A stretch of DNA of 64,000 nucleotides, from NCBI RefSeq assembly GCF_009902005.1, contig NZ_WUTT01000001.1, forward strand, positions 3,070,829 through 3,134,828. Direction: 5' to 3'. Positions 43,253-51,714 of this stretch are shown here, one piece after another; position 1 is the stretch's first letter, and every line of letters begins with the position of its first letter. This DNA is from Halomonas alimentaria. Its GTDB lineage: Bacteria; Pseudomonadota; Gammaproteobacteria; Pseudomonadales; Halomonadaceae. The notes under the pieces were generated by a model. The model had not been told where the DNA came from, did no database searches, and saw nothing but the letters and a program-made list of their open reading frames with translations. The translations under genes were made by a program, and so were the position numbers.

Positions 43253-43444
43253 GTGGCATCCTGTCAAGAAAACTGCACATATGATAGCGGCTCTCGGCGG
43301 CCCCGGTAAGCGTCGTCTGCCGATGTCAGGAGCCATCCGGTGGCGACGACTTGATGCGCGTCAGGACAATGACTTGCGCGGCGCTTCGGCGTGGCACCCG
43401 GCGGCTGGCTCAGGCATCATGAGGGGATGAGATGGAGACCTTCG

Positions 43445-44050
43445 ATGATCCCCCAACACGACCTCACCGGATTGATCCTGGCCGGCGGCCAGGGGCGCCG
43501 CATGGGCGGCGTCGACAAGGGGTTGGTACCTTTTGCCGGCCGTCCGCTGCTGGCCCATGTGCGCGAGCGCCTGGTGGGCCAGGTGGCCGAGCTGCTGGTC
43601 AATGCCAACCGCAGCCTTGACGCCTACGCCGAGTTCGCCGATCGCGTCATCGAGGACGCCGAAGCGGGTTACCAGGGCCCGCTGATGGGCATCTACAGTG
43701 GTCTGCGGGCGGCGCGCACGCCCTGGCTGCTGGTGGTCCCCTGTGATACTCCGGCGCTGCCCGACGACCTGGTGGCGCGCCTGGTGGCCGGCATCGGCGA
43801 GGCCGACATCGCCGTGGCCGGTGATGGCCAGCGCCTGCACCCGGTGGTGGCGCTGATCCGCACCGCCCTGGCCGACGACCTGGCGGCGGCCCTGGCCGAC
43901 GGCGAGCGCAAGATCGACCGCTGGTACGCCCGCCACGCCTGGGTGCAGGTGGACTTCCCCGAGGGGGAGGGGGCCTTTGCCAACCTCAATACCCAGGACG
44001 AGAAACACCGCCTGGAGCAGGCGCTGGCCGAGGAGCCCGCCAAGCGATGA
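43445..44050 (+). CDS. mobA: Molybdenum cofactor guanylyltransferase
   Basis: Attaches GMP to Mo-molybdopterin to form the MGD cofactor. The 201-aa product has the nucleotidyltransferase loop LAGGQGRRMGGVDKGL, QGPLMGI and VVPCDTPALP. ATG 43445, with GGAGA upstream, is chosen; earlier starts add non-conserved residues. The stop overlaps the mobB start (ATGA). It is the first gene of mobA-mobB-moeA-moaCD-moaE-moaA. Confidence 0.95.
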   Translation: MIPQHDLTGLILAGGQGRRMGGVDKGLVPFAGRPLLAHVRERLVGQVAELLVNANRSLDAYAEFADRVIEDAEAGYQGPLMGIYSGLRAARTPWLLVVPCDTPALPDDLVARLVAGIGEADIAVAGDGQRLHPVVALIRTALADDLAAALADGERKIDRWYARHAWVQVDFPEGEGAFANLNTQDEKHRLEQALAEEPAKR

Positions 44051-44637
44051 ATTCACCTGTGGACGACCTGCCCCTGGATGAGCACCTGCCGCTGCTGGGC
44101 ATCGCGGCCTGGAGCGGTACCGGCAAGACCACGCTCCTCGAGGCCCTGCTGCCGCGCCTGCGTGAGCGGGGGCTGCGTGTGGCGGTGATCAAGCATGCCC
44201 ACCACGCCTTCGACGTCGACCAGCCCGGCAAGGACAGCCATCGCCTGCGCCAGGCCGGTGCCAGCCCCATGCTGGTGGCCTCCCGGTCCCGGCTGGCGCT
44301 GATGATGGAGACCCCGCACCAGGAGGAGGCCGACCTCGCGGCGCTGCTCGCCATGGTGGCGCCCCAGCGTCCTGACCTGGTGCTGGTGGAAGGCTTCAAG
44401 GCCTGGCCGCTGCCCAAGCTGGAGCTGTATCGCCCAGCACTGGGCAAGCCCCTGCGGGTGGCCGAGGACCGCTGGGTGCGCGCCGTGGCCACGGACGCGC
44501 CCCTGTCCCTGCCCGATGGGGTCGAGCGCCTGGATCTCAACGACGTGACGGCCCTGACCGATTGGATCGCTGCCTGGCCGGCGCGCTGGCCCGCCGAGCG
44601 CCAGCCACGAGCGGTGGGGGAGGGGATGCCGTCATGA
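44047..44637 (+). CDS. mobB: Molybdopterin-guanine dinucleotide adapter MobB
   Basis: GTP-binding accessory protein for MGD formation. The 196-aa product has the P-loop AWSGTGKTTLLEALL near residue 20, VAVIKHAHHAFDVDQPGKDS and the conserved LVLVEGFK. It overlaps mobA upstream and moeA downstream by 4 nt, indicating translational coupling. Confidence 0.93.
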   Translation: MNSPVDDLPLDEHLPLLGIAAWSGTGKTTLLEALLPRLRERGLRVAVIKHAHHAFDVDQPGKDSHRLRQAGASPMLVASRSRLALMMETPHQEEADLAALLAMVAPQRPDLVLVEGFKAWPLPKLELYRPALGKPLRVAEDRWVRAVATDAPLSLPDGVERLDLNDVTALTDWIAAWPARWPAERQPRAVGEGMPS

Positions 44638-45899
44638 GCCTCTCCTGCTTCGAACTGGGTGAGCGCATGCTGGCCGTGGAGGAGGCCCGTGCCGCGGTGC
44701 TGGCGCTGGCCGAGGGGCCGTTACCTGGCGAGTGCGTTGCGCTGCATTCACTGCGCGGCCGGGTACTCTCCGAACCGCTCATCGCCCCCATCGACGTGCC
44801 CCAGAACACCAATGCCGCCATGGATGGCGTGGCACTGGCCTGGCCCGAGGCGGTGCCGCCCGACGGCTTCCTGCGGATAGCGGAGATCTTCGCCGGCCAC
44901 GACGCCCAGCGCCCCCTGGCCGACGGCGAGTGCGCCGGGATCACCACCGGCGCGCCGCTGCCTCCCGGCGCCGATACCGTGATCATGCGTGAGCAGCTGG
45001 CCATCGATTACGGGGCCGATGGCGCGGTGCGTGTCCGGGTCGAGCGGCCCGAGCGCGTGCGCCGCGGCCAGAACGTGCGCCAGGCCGGCGAGGACATTCC
45101 CCGCGGCGCGGTGGCACTGGACGCCGGAACCCGCCTGGGGGCCGCCGAGCTGGGCCTGATCGCCTCCCTGGGCTTCGCCGAGGCCAGGGTGGTGCGTCGC
45201 CCTCGGGTGGCGCTCTTCTCCACCGGCGACGAGGTCGCCGCCCCGGGTGAGCCGCTACCCGCCGCCGGCATCTTCGATGCCAACCGCTTTGTGCTGATGG
45301 CGCTGGTGGAGGAGCATGGCGGAGAGGTGATCGATCTGGGCATCCTCCCCGACGAGCGTGGCGCCATCGCCGATGGCCTGGCGCGCGCCGCCGTCGAGGC
45401 AGACCTGGTGCTCTCCAGCGGCGGTGTCTCGGTGGGCGATGCCGACCATACCCGGGCGGCGCTCCTCGAGCAGGGCGAGCTGGGTTTCTGGAAGATCGCC
45501 ATCCGCCCCGGGCGGCCACTGGCCTGCGGACGGCTGGGCGCTCGCGGGGTGCCGTTCCTGGGACTGCCCGGCAATCCGGTGGCCAGCATGGTGACCTTCC
45601 TGCAGTTCGCCGCGCCGTTGCTGGCTCGGCTGCAGGGTCGCGAGGCGGCCTGGCCGCAGCGCCTGACGGCGGTGGCCGAGCAGCCGCTGCGCAGCCGCGA
45701 GGGGCGCGTCGACTACCTGCGCGGCGTCTACCGCAGCGATGGCGAGGGCCGCCTGGTGGTGCGCGACGGCGGCGCCCAGGGCTCCGGCATCCTCTCCTCG
45801 ATGGTGCGGGCCAACTGCCTGATCGAGATCGACGACGCCCGGGCCAGCGTGGCCGCGGGCGAAAGCGTCACCATTCAACCCCTGTTCCGACTGCCATGA
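44634..45899 (+). CDS. moeA: Molybdopterin molybdenumtransferase
   Basis: Inserts molybdate into adenylated molybdopterin. The 421-aa product contains [43 protein letters not shown] and the [13 protein letters not shown] loop. ATG 44634 overlaps the mobB stop; a longer frame lies inside mobB. Standard four-domain MoeA length. Confidence 0.96.
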   Translation: MSLSCFELGERMLAVEEARAAVLALAEGPLPGECVALHSLRGRVLSEPLIAPIDVPQNTNAAMDGVALAWPEAVPPDGFLRIAEIFAGHDAQRPLADGECAGITTGAPLPPGADTVIMREQLAIDYGADGAVRVRVERPERVRRGQNVRQAGEDIPRGAVALDAGTRLGAAELGLIASLGFAEARVVRRPRVALFSTGDEVAAPGEPLPAAGIFDANRFVLMALVEEHGGEVIDLGILPDERGAIADGLARAAVEADLVLSSGGVSVGDADHTRAALLEQGELGFWKIAIRPGRPLACGRLGARGVPFLGLPGNPVASMVTFLQFAAPLLARLQGREAAWPQRLTAVAEQPLRSREGRVDYLRGVYRSDGEGRLVVRDGGAQGSGILSSMVRANCLIEIDDARASVAAGESVTIQPLFRLP

Positions 45900-45912
45900 G
45901 GTGCCGTTTCCC

Positions 45913-46725
45913 ATGTCCCTGACCCATCTCAATGCGCGCGGTGAGGCCCATATGGTCGATGTCGCCGACAAGCCGGAGAGCCGTCGAGAGGCCGCCGCTT
46001 CCGGTCGCATCCATATGCGTCCCGAGACCCTGGCGCTGCTCGCCGAGGGCGGCCTGCCCAAGGGCGACGTGCTGGCCACGGCACGCATCGCCGGCATCCA
46101 GGCGGCCAAGCGCACCCACGAACTGATCCCGCTCTGTCATGCCCTGGCGCTGTCGAAGGTGGCGGTCGACTTCCGCCTCGACGAGGCCGAGAGCTGCGTC
46201 GAGGTCACCGCCACCTGCCGCCTCAATGGTCGCACCGGCGTCGAGATGGAGGCGCTCACCGCGGTCTCGGTGGCCTGCCTGACCCTCTACGACATGTGCA
46301 AGGCGGTGGACAAGTCCATGGAGATCGGCGCCATCCAGCTCGAGTCCAAGAGCGGCGGCCGCTCCGGCGACTACCGTCGTGATACCCTCGAGTCGCGACC
46401 CGCGCCCATCGTCACCGGCGAGGGACAGGCCGGCGAGGTCAGTCTCGGCAGCCGCTGCGACATCGCCTCTCCCTGTATCCGTGTCAAGTGCCTGGCCGAG
46501 CTGCGCGAGCGCCTCGGCGTGGGCGAGATCGCGGTGCCCCTGGACAGCCTGGAACGCTCCGATGTGGCCGGCCTAAAGGCGGCCCTCAAGGTGCTCGACC
46601 CGCGCTTCTCGCGACTCGATGAGGGGCGCGTGCTGTGCGCGGTCAACCAGGTGATGGCCAGCGATGCCACGCCGGTGACCAACGAGGATGAGGTCGCCTT
46701 CTTCCCGCCGGTGACCGGAGGCTGA
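45913..46725 (+). CDS. MoaC-MoaD fusion protein
   Basis: 270-aa single polypeptide. Residues 1-158 are cyclic pyranopterin monophosphate synthase MoaC ([33 protein letters not shown], then YDMCKAVDK with D127/K130 and KSGGRSG). After a linker (159-186), residues 187-270 are the ubiquitin-like sulfur carrier MoaD, ending in the required Gly-Gly ([11 protein letters not shown]). MoaC makes cPMP; thiocarboxylated MoaD donates sulfur with MoaE to give molybdopterin. No in-frame ATG, GTG or TTG with a ribosome binding site was seen between the domains, so a separate MoaD is unlikely. GAGGTG lies 9 nt before the ATG. moaE follows 3 nt later. The C-terminus stays free for activation. Confidence 0.92.
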   Translation: MSLTHLNARGEAHMVDVADKPESRREAAASGRIHMRPETLALLAEGGLPKGDVLATARIAGIQAAKRTHELIPLCHALALSKVAVDFRLDEAESCVEVTATCRLNGRTGVEMEALTAVSVACLTLYDMCKAVDKSMEIGAIQLESKSGGRSGDYRRDTLESRPAPIVTGEGQAGEVSLGSRCDIASPCIRVKCLAELRERLGVGEIAVPLDSLERSDVAGLKAALKVLDPRFSRLDEGRVLCAVNQVMASDATPVTNEDEVAFFPPVTGG

Positions 46726-46728
46726 GCG

Positions 46729-47178
46729 ATGATTCGAGTGCAGGAGGCCCCCTTCGATGCCGGCACCGAGCAGCAGGCGCTGCTGGCCGGGCGCACCGAT
46801 ATCGGGGCGGTGGTCAGCTTCACCGGTCTGGTGCGTGACTTCAACGAGCGCCCCGAGGTGACGGCGCTGACCCTGGAACACTATCCCGGGATGACCGAAT
46901 CCGCGCTCGAGGCCATCGTCGAGGAGGCAAAGGGGCGCTGGCCACTGGATGCGGTCCGCGTGATCCATCGGGTTGGACGACTGACCCCGGGTGACCCTAT
47001 CGTGTTGGTAGTGGTCGCCAGTGCCCATCGACGTGCTGCCTTCGAGGCCTGCGACTTCATCATGGACTACCTCAAGACGCGCGCGCCATTCTGGAAGAAG
47101 GAGCATGCCAGCGACGGCGATTACTGGGTATCGGAACGACACTCCGATCATGCGGATGCCCGCCGCTGGGAAGCTTGA
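46729..47178 (+). CDS. moaE: Molybdopterin synthase catalytic subunit
   Basis: Large subunit of MPT synthase, converting cPMP to molybdopterin with sulfur from MoaD. The 149-aa product has the start [33 protein letters not shown] and [11 protein letters not shown]. The catalytic Lys region is [16 protein letters not shown]. It sits directly after the MoaC-MoaD fusion and close to moaA. Confidence 0.96.
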   Translation: MIRVQEAPFDAGTEQQALLAGRTDIGAVVSFTGLVRDFNERPEVTALTLEHYPGMTESALEAIVEEAKGRWPLDAVRVIHRVGRLTPGDPIVLVVVASAHRRAAFEACDFIMDYLKTRAPFWKKEHASDGDYWVSERHSDHADARRWEA

Positions 47179-47195
47179 AACGGGAGACACCCCCA

Positions 47196-48197
47196 ATGAC
47201 GACTCTGCCTCGCGAACTGATCGACGATTTCGGACGACGCGTCAACTATGTGCGCATCTCGGTGACCGACCGCTGCGATTTTCGCTGTGTCTACTGCATG
47301 AGCGAGGAGATGACCTTCCTGCCGCGGGCCCAGGTCCTCACCCTGGAGGAGCTGGCGATGGTGGCTCGTGCCTTCGTCGAGCTGGGCGTGGAGAAGGTGC
47401 GCCTGACCGGCGGCGAGCCACTGGTCAGGCGCGACATCGATTCCCTGGTCGAGCAGATCGGCGGTCTGCCCGGACTCAGGGATTTCGCCATGACCACCAA
47501 TGGCGCCAGCCTGCCCAGGTATGCGTCTCGGCTCCGTGATGCAGGACTCAAGCGCCTCAATATCAGCCTCGATTCACTCGACCCGCAGCGCTTCCGTCAA
47601 TTGACCCGCACCGGGGATCTCGACCGGGTCATCGACGGCATTCGGGCCGCCCGGGAGGCGGGCTTCGAGCGCATCAAGCTCAACGCGGTGATCCTCAAGG
47701 GGCGCAACGATGACGAGGTGCTCGACCTGGTCGAATTTGCCCGCAACGAGGGGCTCGATATCAGTTTTATCGAGGAGATGCCGCTGGGGGATGTCTCCGA
47801 TCACAGCCGAGCCGAGACCTTCTGCTCCAGTGATGAGGTACAGGAGATCATCGCGAGCCGTTATCCGTTGACCCCCACGACGGAGTCGACCCTGGGGCCT
47901 TCACGCTATTTCCGCATGGCCGACAGTGATTCCCGTATCGGCTTCATCTCGCCGCATAGCCACAACTTCTGCGCTACCTGCAACCGGGTTCGCGTGACCG
48001 TCGAGGGGCGACTGCTGCTGTGTCTCGGCAATGAACACTCCGTGGACCTGCGCCGCGTGCTGCGCGCTCATCCGGGCGATATGGATGCCCTCAAGCATGC
48101 CATCGTCGCCGCCATGCCGCTCAAGCCCGAGCGTCATCACTTCACCACCGACGGGGATGTGCAGGTGGTTCGCTTCATGAACATGACCGGTGGCTGA
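47196..48197 (+). CDS. moaA: GTP 3',8-cyclase MoaA
   Basis: Radical-SAM enzyme that converts GTP to 3',8-cyclo-GTP, the substrate of MoaC. The 333-aa product has Cys27, Cys31 and Cys34 (CDFRCVYC) for the SAM cluster. A C-terminal cluster follows in [11 protein letters not shown] with a third Cys in LLLCLG, and the essential C-terminal Gly-Gly is in NMTGG. GGGAG lies upstream of ATG 47196. It is the last gene of the operon, with a terminator about 40 nt on. moaB/mogA and moeB are not in this window. Confidence 0.96.
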   Translation: MTTLPRELIDDFGRRVNYVRISVTDRCDFRCVYCMSEEMTFLPRAQVLTLEELAMVARAFVELGVEKVRLTGGEPLVRRDIDSLVEQIGGLPGLRDFAMTTNGASLPRYASRLRDAGLKRLNISLDSLDPQRFRQLTRTGDLDRVIDGIRAAREAGFERIKLNAVILKGRNDDEVLDLVEFARNEGLDISFIEEMPLGDVSDHSRAETFCSSDEVQEIIASRYPLTPTTESTLGPSRYFRMADSDSRIGFISPHSHNFCATCNRVRVTVEGRLLLCLGNEHSVDLRRVLRAHPGDMDALKHAIVAAMPLKPERHHFTTDGDVQVVRFMNMTGG

Positions 48198-48236
48198 GGC
48201 GCCACGGCGAGGCTGACTCGCTTCTTGCCTACCATC

Positions 48237-48262
48237 AGCGGCGCCCTCGGGCGCCGCTTTTG
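48237..48262 (+). terminator. Terminator of the Moco operon
   Basis: A 10-bp perfect stem AGCGGCGCCC/GGGCGCCGCT (48237-48246, 48249-48258) with TTTTGC after it. Confidence 0.8.
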
Positions 48263-48331
48263 CATCCTGTTAAACGCCCTTGTGTGGCGACTTTTTCGGC
48301 TGCTTTACGGCAGAATTTCCGTCGACTTTTC

Positions 48332-48359
48332 TTGCCAAGCTGTGGTCACTGCATATACT
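48332..48359 (+). promoter_or_regulatory. Promoter of the H-NS-like gene
   Basis: TTGCCA (48332-48337), a 16-nt spacer, TATACT (48354-48359); the start would be near 48366. The surrounding 48260-48370 is AT-rich against the window background. Confidence 0.6.
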
Positions 48360-48414
48360 TTTCACGATGTAACCGTACCGCACCCGTCTCGCAAATCCAG
48401 CTCAGGAGGGACTG

Positions 48415-48705
48415 ATGTCCAGCGAAACCCTGGAGCGCATCGCTCGCAACAAGAACGTGGCACGCGCCGCGGCCCGTCAGCTCAGCATGGAGCAGCTGCA
48501 CAAGCTTGCCGAGGTGATCGAGGAGGTCATCGAACAGAAGAAGGACGAGGAGCAGCAGCGCCAGGAGGAGGAGGCCGAGAAGGAGCGCAAGCGCTCCGAG
48601 ATCCTTGAGGCGATCAACGAGGCTGGACTTTCGGTGGATGACCTGGTAGTGGAGCCCCCGCGTCGCAAGCGCGGACGTCCGCCCAAGAACGCCAGCAAGG
48701 GGTAA
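48415..48705 (+). CDS. Small H-NS-like nucleoid protein with AT-hook-like tail
   Basis: 96-aa protein. Residues 1-40 resemble the H-NS dimerisation region (SETLERIARNKNVARAAARQ), followed by a highly charged coiled coil (about 35-62, QKKDEEQQRQEEEAEKERKR). The second oligomerisation-like piece is EILEAINEAGLSVDDLV. The C-terminus is RRKRGRPPKNASKG, an AT-hook-like RGRP motif, and the usual H-NS DNA-binding domain with the TWTGRGR core is missing. A strong AGGAGG precedes the ATG. Monocistronic with its own promoter and a bidirectional terminator. It probably binds AT-rich DNA; it could also modulate full-length H-NS relatives. Confidence 0.82.
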   Translation: MSSETLERIARNKNVARAAARQLSMEQLHKLAEVIEEVIEQKKDEEQQRQEEEAEKERKRSEILEAINEAGLSVDDLVVEPPRRKRGRPPKNASKG

Positions 48706-48730
48706 GGCCTCGGGCAGTGCCAGCAGTAAG

Positions 48731-48760
48731 AAAAAGCCGCTCTCGATGAGCGGCTTTTTC
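48731..48760. terminator. Bidirectional terminator (H-NS-like / RNase J-like)
   Basis: A 12-bp stem AAAAAGCCGCTC/GAGCGGCTTTTT, with T-runs on both strands, lies between the two convergent genes. Confidence 0.92.
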
Positions 48761-48804
48761 ATTGTCGGGGGCATTGCCAGGCGCAGGTATTTCGACGTGA
48801 AGCC

Positions 48805-50526
48805 CTATCCCGAGTGGCTGGTGGCCGGGGCCTCCATGGCGAGAATCTGCAGGTGAATCTCGGGAAGGCGACGCAGGTGGTCGGCGAACCAGGCAATCAG
48901 TCGTGGTTGCAGGGCCAGCCGCAGATCGGCCAGGGTCTCGGCACGCAGCGATTCCAGGATATCGTCGAGCCAGTCGCAGAAGTCGGTCTCGTCGAAGGCT
49001 TGCACTTCACCGGCGTCGAGCATCAGTCGACCGATGCGAGTCCAGCCTCCCTCCTCGGTGGCGGCCACCGACAGTGCCAGGTAGAGGCTGCCATGGCGGC
49101 TGCCTTCGCCGTGGTGGCCGCCCAGTCCGGGAAGCGGCGCCACGGCGTTCTGGCTGACGATGCAGGGGGGCTGGGGATGGCGGCCTTCCAGGGTCAGGCC
49201 GTCGGCATCGAAGCGGATCATGTCGCCGTTCAGGGGAGAGAGCGGTGCCTGGATGCCGAGTTCCTCGGCGATCTCGCGGTGGGCCTGCTGGTGGCGCGGC
49301 TCGCCGTGCACCGGCAGCAGGTAGCGGGGCCGCACCCAGCCGTAGAGGGTACGCAGCTCTTCCTGGGCCGGGTGGCCGGAGGCATGCAGTTCGGGGTGGT
49401 TGAACTCGTCGAGGATCTCTATGCCCAGGTGGCGTAGTCCCCGCTTCAGCCGCTCGATCAGCAGCTCGTTGCCGGGGATCGCCTTGGCCGAGAAGATCAC
49501 GCTGTCGCCGGGGCCCAGCTCCAGCGAGCGATGGCGCCCCCGGGCCAGTCGCTGCAGCGCGGCGCGCGGCTCCCCCTGGCTGCCGGTGGCGATCACCAGC
49601 ACTTCCTCGGGGGGCAGGTAGCCGAGATCGCTGCTGGGCACCAGGGGGGGGAAGTCGTCCAGGTAGCCGAGACCGCGGGCCACCGCCACCATGCGCTCCA
49701 TGGAGCGACCCATCAGGCTGACCCGGCGTCCGCAGCGTTCGGCGGCGCGACCGATGGCCAGCACCCGGGCCAGGTTGCTGGCGAAGCAGGAGACCACCAC
49801 GCGGCCCTCGCAGCGGGCGATGGCCTGCTCCAGGGCCTTGGCCACCTCGCCCTCGCTGCGTGAGTCGCCGGGCATCGGGGCATTGGTGGAGTCGCCTACC
49901 ACCAGATCCACCGGGGCGATGGCACGGAAGGTGGCCGGGGAGATCGGGGCGCCGAGCAGCGGTTCGGGGTCGAGCTTCCAGTCGCCGGTATGCAGCACGC
50001 GGTGCTCGCCGGCGGTGATCAGCAGCGAGCAGCTTTCGGGAATGGAGTGGGTCACCGGCAGGAAACGCAGGGTGAAGGGCCCCGTCTCCATCGCCTCGCC
50101 GGGTTCGATCACCTGGATGGCGTCGGGGGAGAGTCCGCGTTCAGCGAACTTGGCGCGCAGCAGGCCGGCGGCCAGCGGTGTGGCATGGATGGGGCAGCCC
50201 CATTTCGGCCACAGCCAGGCGGCGGCGCCGATATGATCCTCGTGACCATGGGTGATGACCAGCGCCCGCGGCACGATCCCCAGAGCCTCCGGGGTGGCCA
50301 GGTTGGGCACCTGCAGCGGCGAGTCCGGCAGGTCCTGGCGAATCATCATGCCGCAGTCCACCGCGATCCAGGCGTCCTCCTGGCCCTCATCACCATAGCC
50401 ATACAGGCTGAGGTTCATGCCGATCTCGCCGCAGCCGCCCAGCGGCAGGAAGCGCAGGGGAGGGCGGCGGCGTGGGCGGATCTGGACTCGAGGCTTGGGC
50501 ATCGCGGAGGGAATTTCCTGAGACAT
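48805..50526 (-). CDS. RNase J-like metallo-beta-lactamase nuclease
   Basis: 573-aa protein of the MBL-fold beta-CASP family: FLPLGGCGEIGMNLSLY, metal-binding HGHEDHIGAA, VTHSIPESCSLLI and HTGDWKLDPEP. The beta-CASP insert follows, then FSAKAIPGNE and LPVHGEPRHQ. This matches ribonuclease J, a 5'-3' exo- and endonuclease central in Firmicutes; its presence beside RNase E (rraA is also in this window) in a gammaproteobacterium is less usual. The C-terminal domain is divergent. ATG 50526 is listed; ATG 50502 (MPKPRVQI) is an alternative if the promoter noted upstream is used. Convergent with the H-NS-like gene. Confidence 0.87.
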   Translation of the reverse strand: MSQEIPSAMPKPRVQIRPRRRPPLRFLPLGGCGEIGMNLSLYGYGDEGQEDAWIAVDCGMMIRQDLPDSPLQVPNLATPEALGIVPRALVITHGHEDHIGAAAWLWPKWGCPIHATPLAAGLLRAKFAERGLSPDAIQVIEPGEAMETGPFTLRFLPVTHSIPESCSLLITAGEHRVLHTGDWKLDPEPLLGAPISPATFRAIAPVDLVVGDSTNAPMPGDSRSEGEVAKALEQAIARCEGRVVVSCFASNLARVLAIGRAAERCGRRVSLMGRSMERMVAVARGLGYLDDFPPLVPSSDLGYLPPEEVLVIATGSQGEPRAALQRLARGRHRSLELGPGDSVIFSAKAIPGNELLIERLKRGLRHLGIEILDEFNHPELHASGHPAQEELRTLYGWVRPRYLLPVHGEPRHQQAHREIAEELGIQAPLSPLNGDMIRFDADGLTLEGRHPQPPCIVSQNAVAPLPGLGGHHGEGSRHGSLYLALSVAATEEGGWTRIGRLMLDAGEVQAFDETDFCDWLDDILESLRAETLADLRLALQPRLIAWFADHLRRLPEIHLQILAMEAPATSHSG

Positions 50527-50535
50527 GGCGGTTTC

Positions 50536-50565
50536 ACTATACGGGAAGCCCGCCGGGGCCCACAA
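50536..50565 (-). promoter_or_regulatory. Possible promoter of the RNase J-like gene
   Basis: On the minus strand TTGTGG (50560-50565), an 18-nt spacer, TATAGT (50536-50541). The start would fall near 50529, almost at ATG 50526, implying a near-leaderless mRNA or use of ATG 50502. The gene-free stretch 50527-50844 otherwise holds repeat copy E (50604-50728) and a weak purU -10 box TACACT at 50805-50810. Confidence 0.35.
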
Positions 50566-50603
50566 CGCGCGGCGCAGGGCTATTGCAGAAGGAAGCACCG
50601 CTC

Positions 50604-50728
50604 AAGGCTTTCCCGCGACAGGCCTTCGAGCGGGGCCGGCCTTCCGGGGGCGCTGTGAACCCCTCCCTGGGCGCTACCGATGCCATCCCTGGCGTAGGAC
50701 CCCCTCTACGACCTGTCCCCGGCGCCTT
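50604..50728 (-). repeat. Structured intergenic repeat, copy E (long form)
   Basis: 125 bp on the minus strand, sense to the RNase J-like gene, ending 77 nt before its start and antisense to divergent purU. P1 is AAGGC/GCCTT, P2 GGGACAGG/CCTGTC, P3 GGGGG/CCCCC. P4 is ACGCCA-GGGA-TGGCAT with one mismatch, and P5 is CCC/GGG. An extra 15-16 nt GC-rich hairpin-like segment lies between the 3' arms of P3 and P2, as in copy F. Confidence 0.88.
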
Positions 50729-50844
50729 TCGCTATGGCCGCATGGCTAACTGCGATTGTCCTGACGCGCGGCGTCCGGTGGATGCCGGAACTCGCTGTTT
50801 TCGCTACACTGTTGCGCCCGTCTCGCCGCAGCCTGGAGCTCGAC

Positions 50845-51699
50845 ATGTCACATTATTACCGCCTGGTGGTCTCCTGTCCCGATCGCGTGGGGATCGTCTC
50901 CCGCGTCTCCGGCTTCATCGCCGGCCACGGCGGCTCGATCACCGAGGCGAGCCAGCACTCCGATCTCGAGACGGGGCGCTTCTTCATGCGCTACGAGATC
51001 CTGGCCGACTCCATCGGCATGCCGCCGGAGGCGCTGCGCGAGGCCTTCACGCCCATCGCCACTGAGTTCGAGATGACCTGGGCGCTGACCGATACCCGGC
51101 AGCGTCCGCGGGTGGTGCTGATGGTCTCGAAGGAGTCCCACTGCCTGGTGGACCTGCTCTACCGCTGGACCGCCGGGGAGCTCGACTGCGAGATCGCCGC
51201 GGTGATCTCCAACCACGAGGCCATGCGTGGCCTCGTGGAGTGGCACGGCATCGCCTATCACCATGTGCCGGTGCCGGCCGACGACAAGCAGGCGGCCTTC
51301 GATGAGGTGGAACGCCTGGTCGAGGAAGCCCGTGCGGACTGCATCGTGCTGGCACGTTACATGCAGATCCTGCCGCCGGCCCTGTGCGAGCGTTATGCCG
51401 GCCGGGTGATCAATATCCACCACAGCTTCCTGCCCAGCTTCGCCGGTGCCAAGCCTTACCACCAGGCCTACGAGCGCGGGGTCAAGCTGATTGGTGCCAC
51501 CTGTCACTATGTCACCGCCGAACTCGACGCCGGACCGATCATCGAACAGGACATCCATCGCGTCAGCCATTGCCATACCCCCAATGACCTGGTGCGCTTC
51601 GGCCGTGATGTCGAGAAGTCGGTGCTGGCCCGGGGGCTGCGCTGGCACCTCGAGGATCGCGTGCTGATCCATGGCAACAAGACCGTGGTCTTTGCCTGA
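50845..51699 (+). CDS. purU: Formyltetrahydrofolate deformylase
   Basis: Hydrolyses 10-formyl-THF to formate and THF, balancing one-carbon pools. The 284-aa product has an N-terminal ACT domain (about 1-80, YYRLVVSCPDRVGIVSRVSG) and a formyltransferase-fold domain with VISNHEAMRGL, the catalytic NIHHSFLPSF and GATCHYVTAELDAGPII. The ribosome binding site is GGAG; the in-frame upstream extension is non-conserved. It is the first of three co-directional genes with short gaps. Confidence 0.95.
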   Translation: MSHYYRLVVSCPDRVGIVSRVSGFIAGHGGSITEASQHSDLETGRFFMRYEILADSIGMPPEALREAFTPIATEFEMTWALTDTRQRPRVVLMVSKESHCLVDLLYRWTAGELDCEIAAVISNHEAMRGLVEWHGIAYHHVPVPADDKQAAFDEVERLVEEARADCIVLARYMQILPPALCERYAGRVINIHHSFLPSFAGAKPYHQAYERGVKLIGATCHYVTAELDAGPIIEQDIHRVSHCHTPNDLVRFGRDVEKSVLARGLRWHLEDRVLIHGNKTVVFA

Positions 51700-51714
51700 C
51701 GGCGGGAGGCGTCC

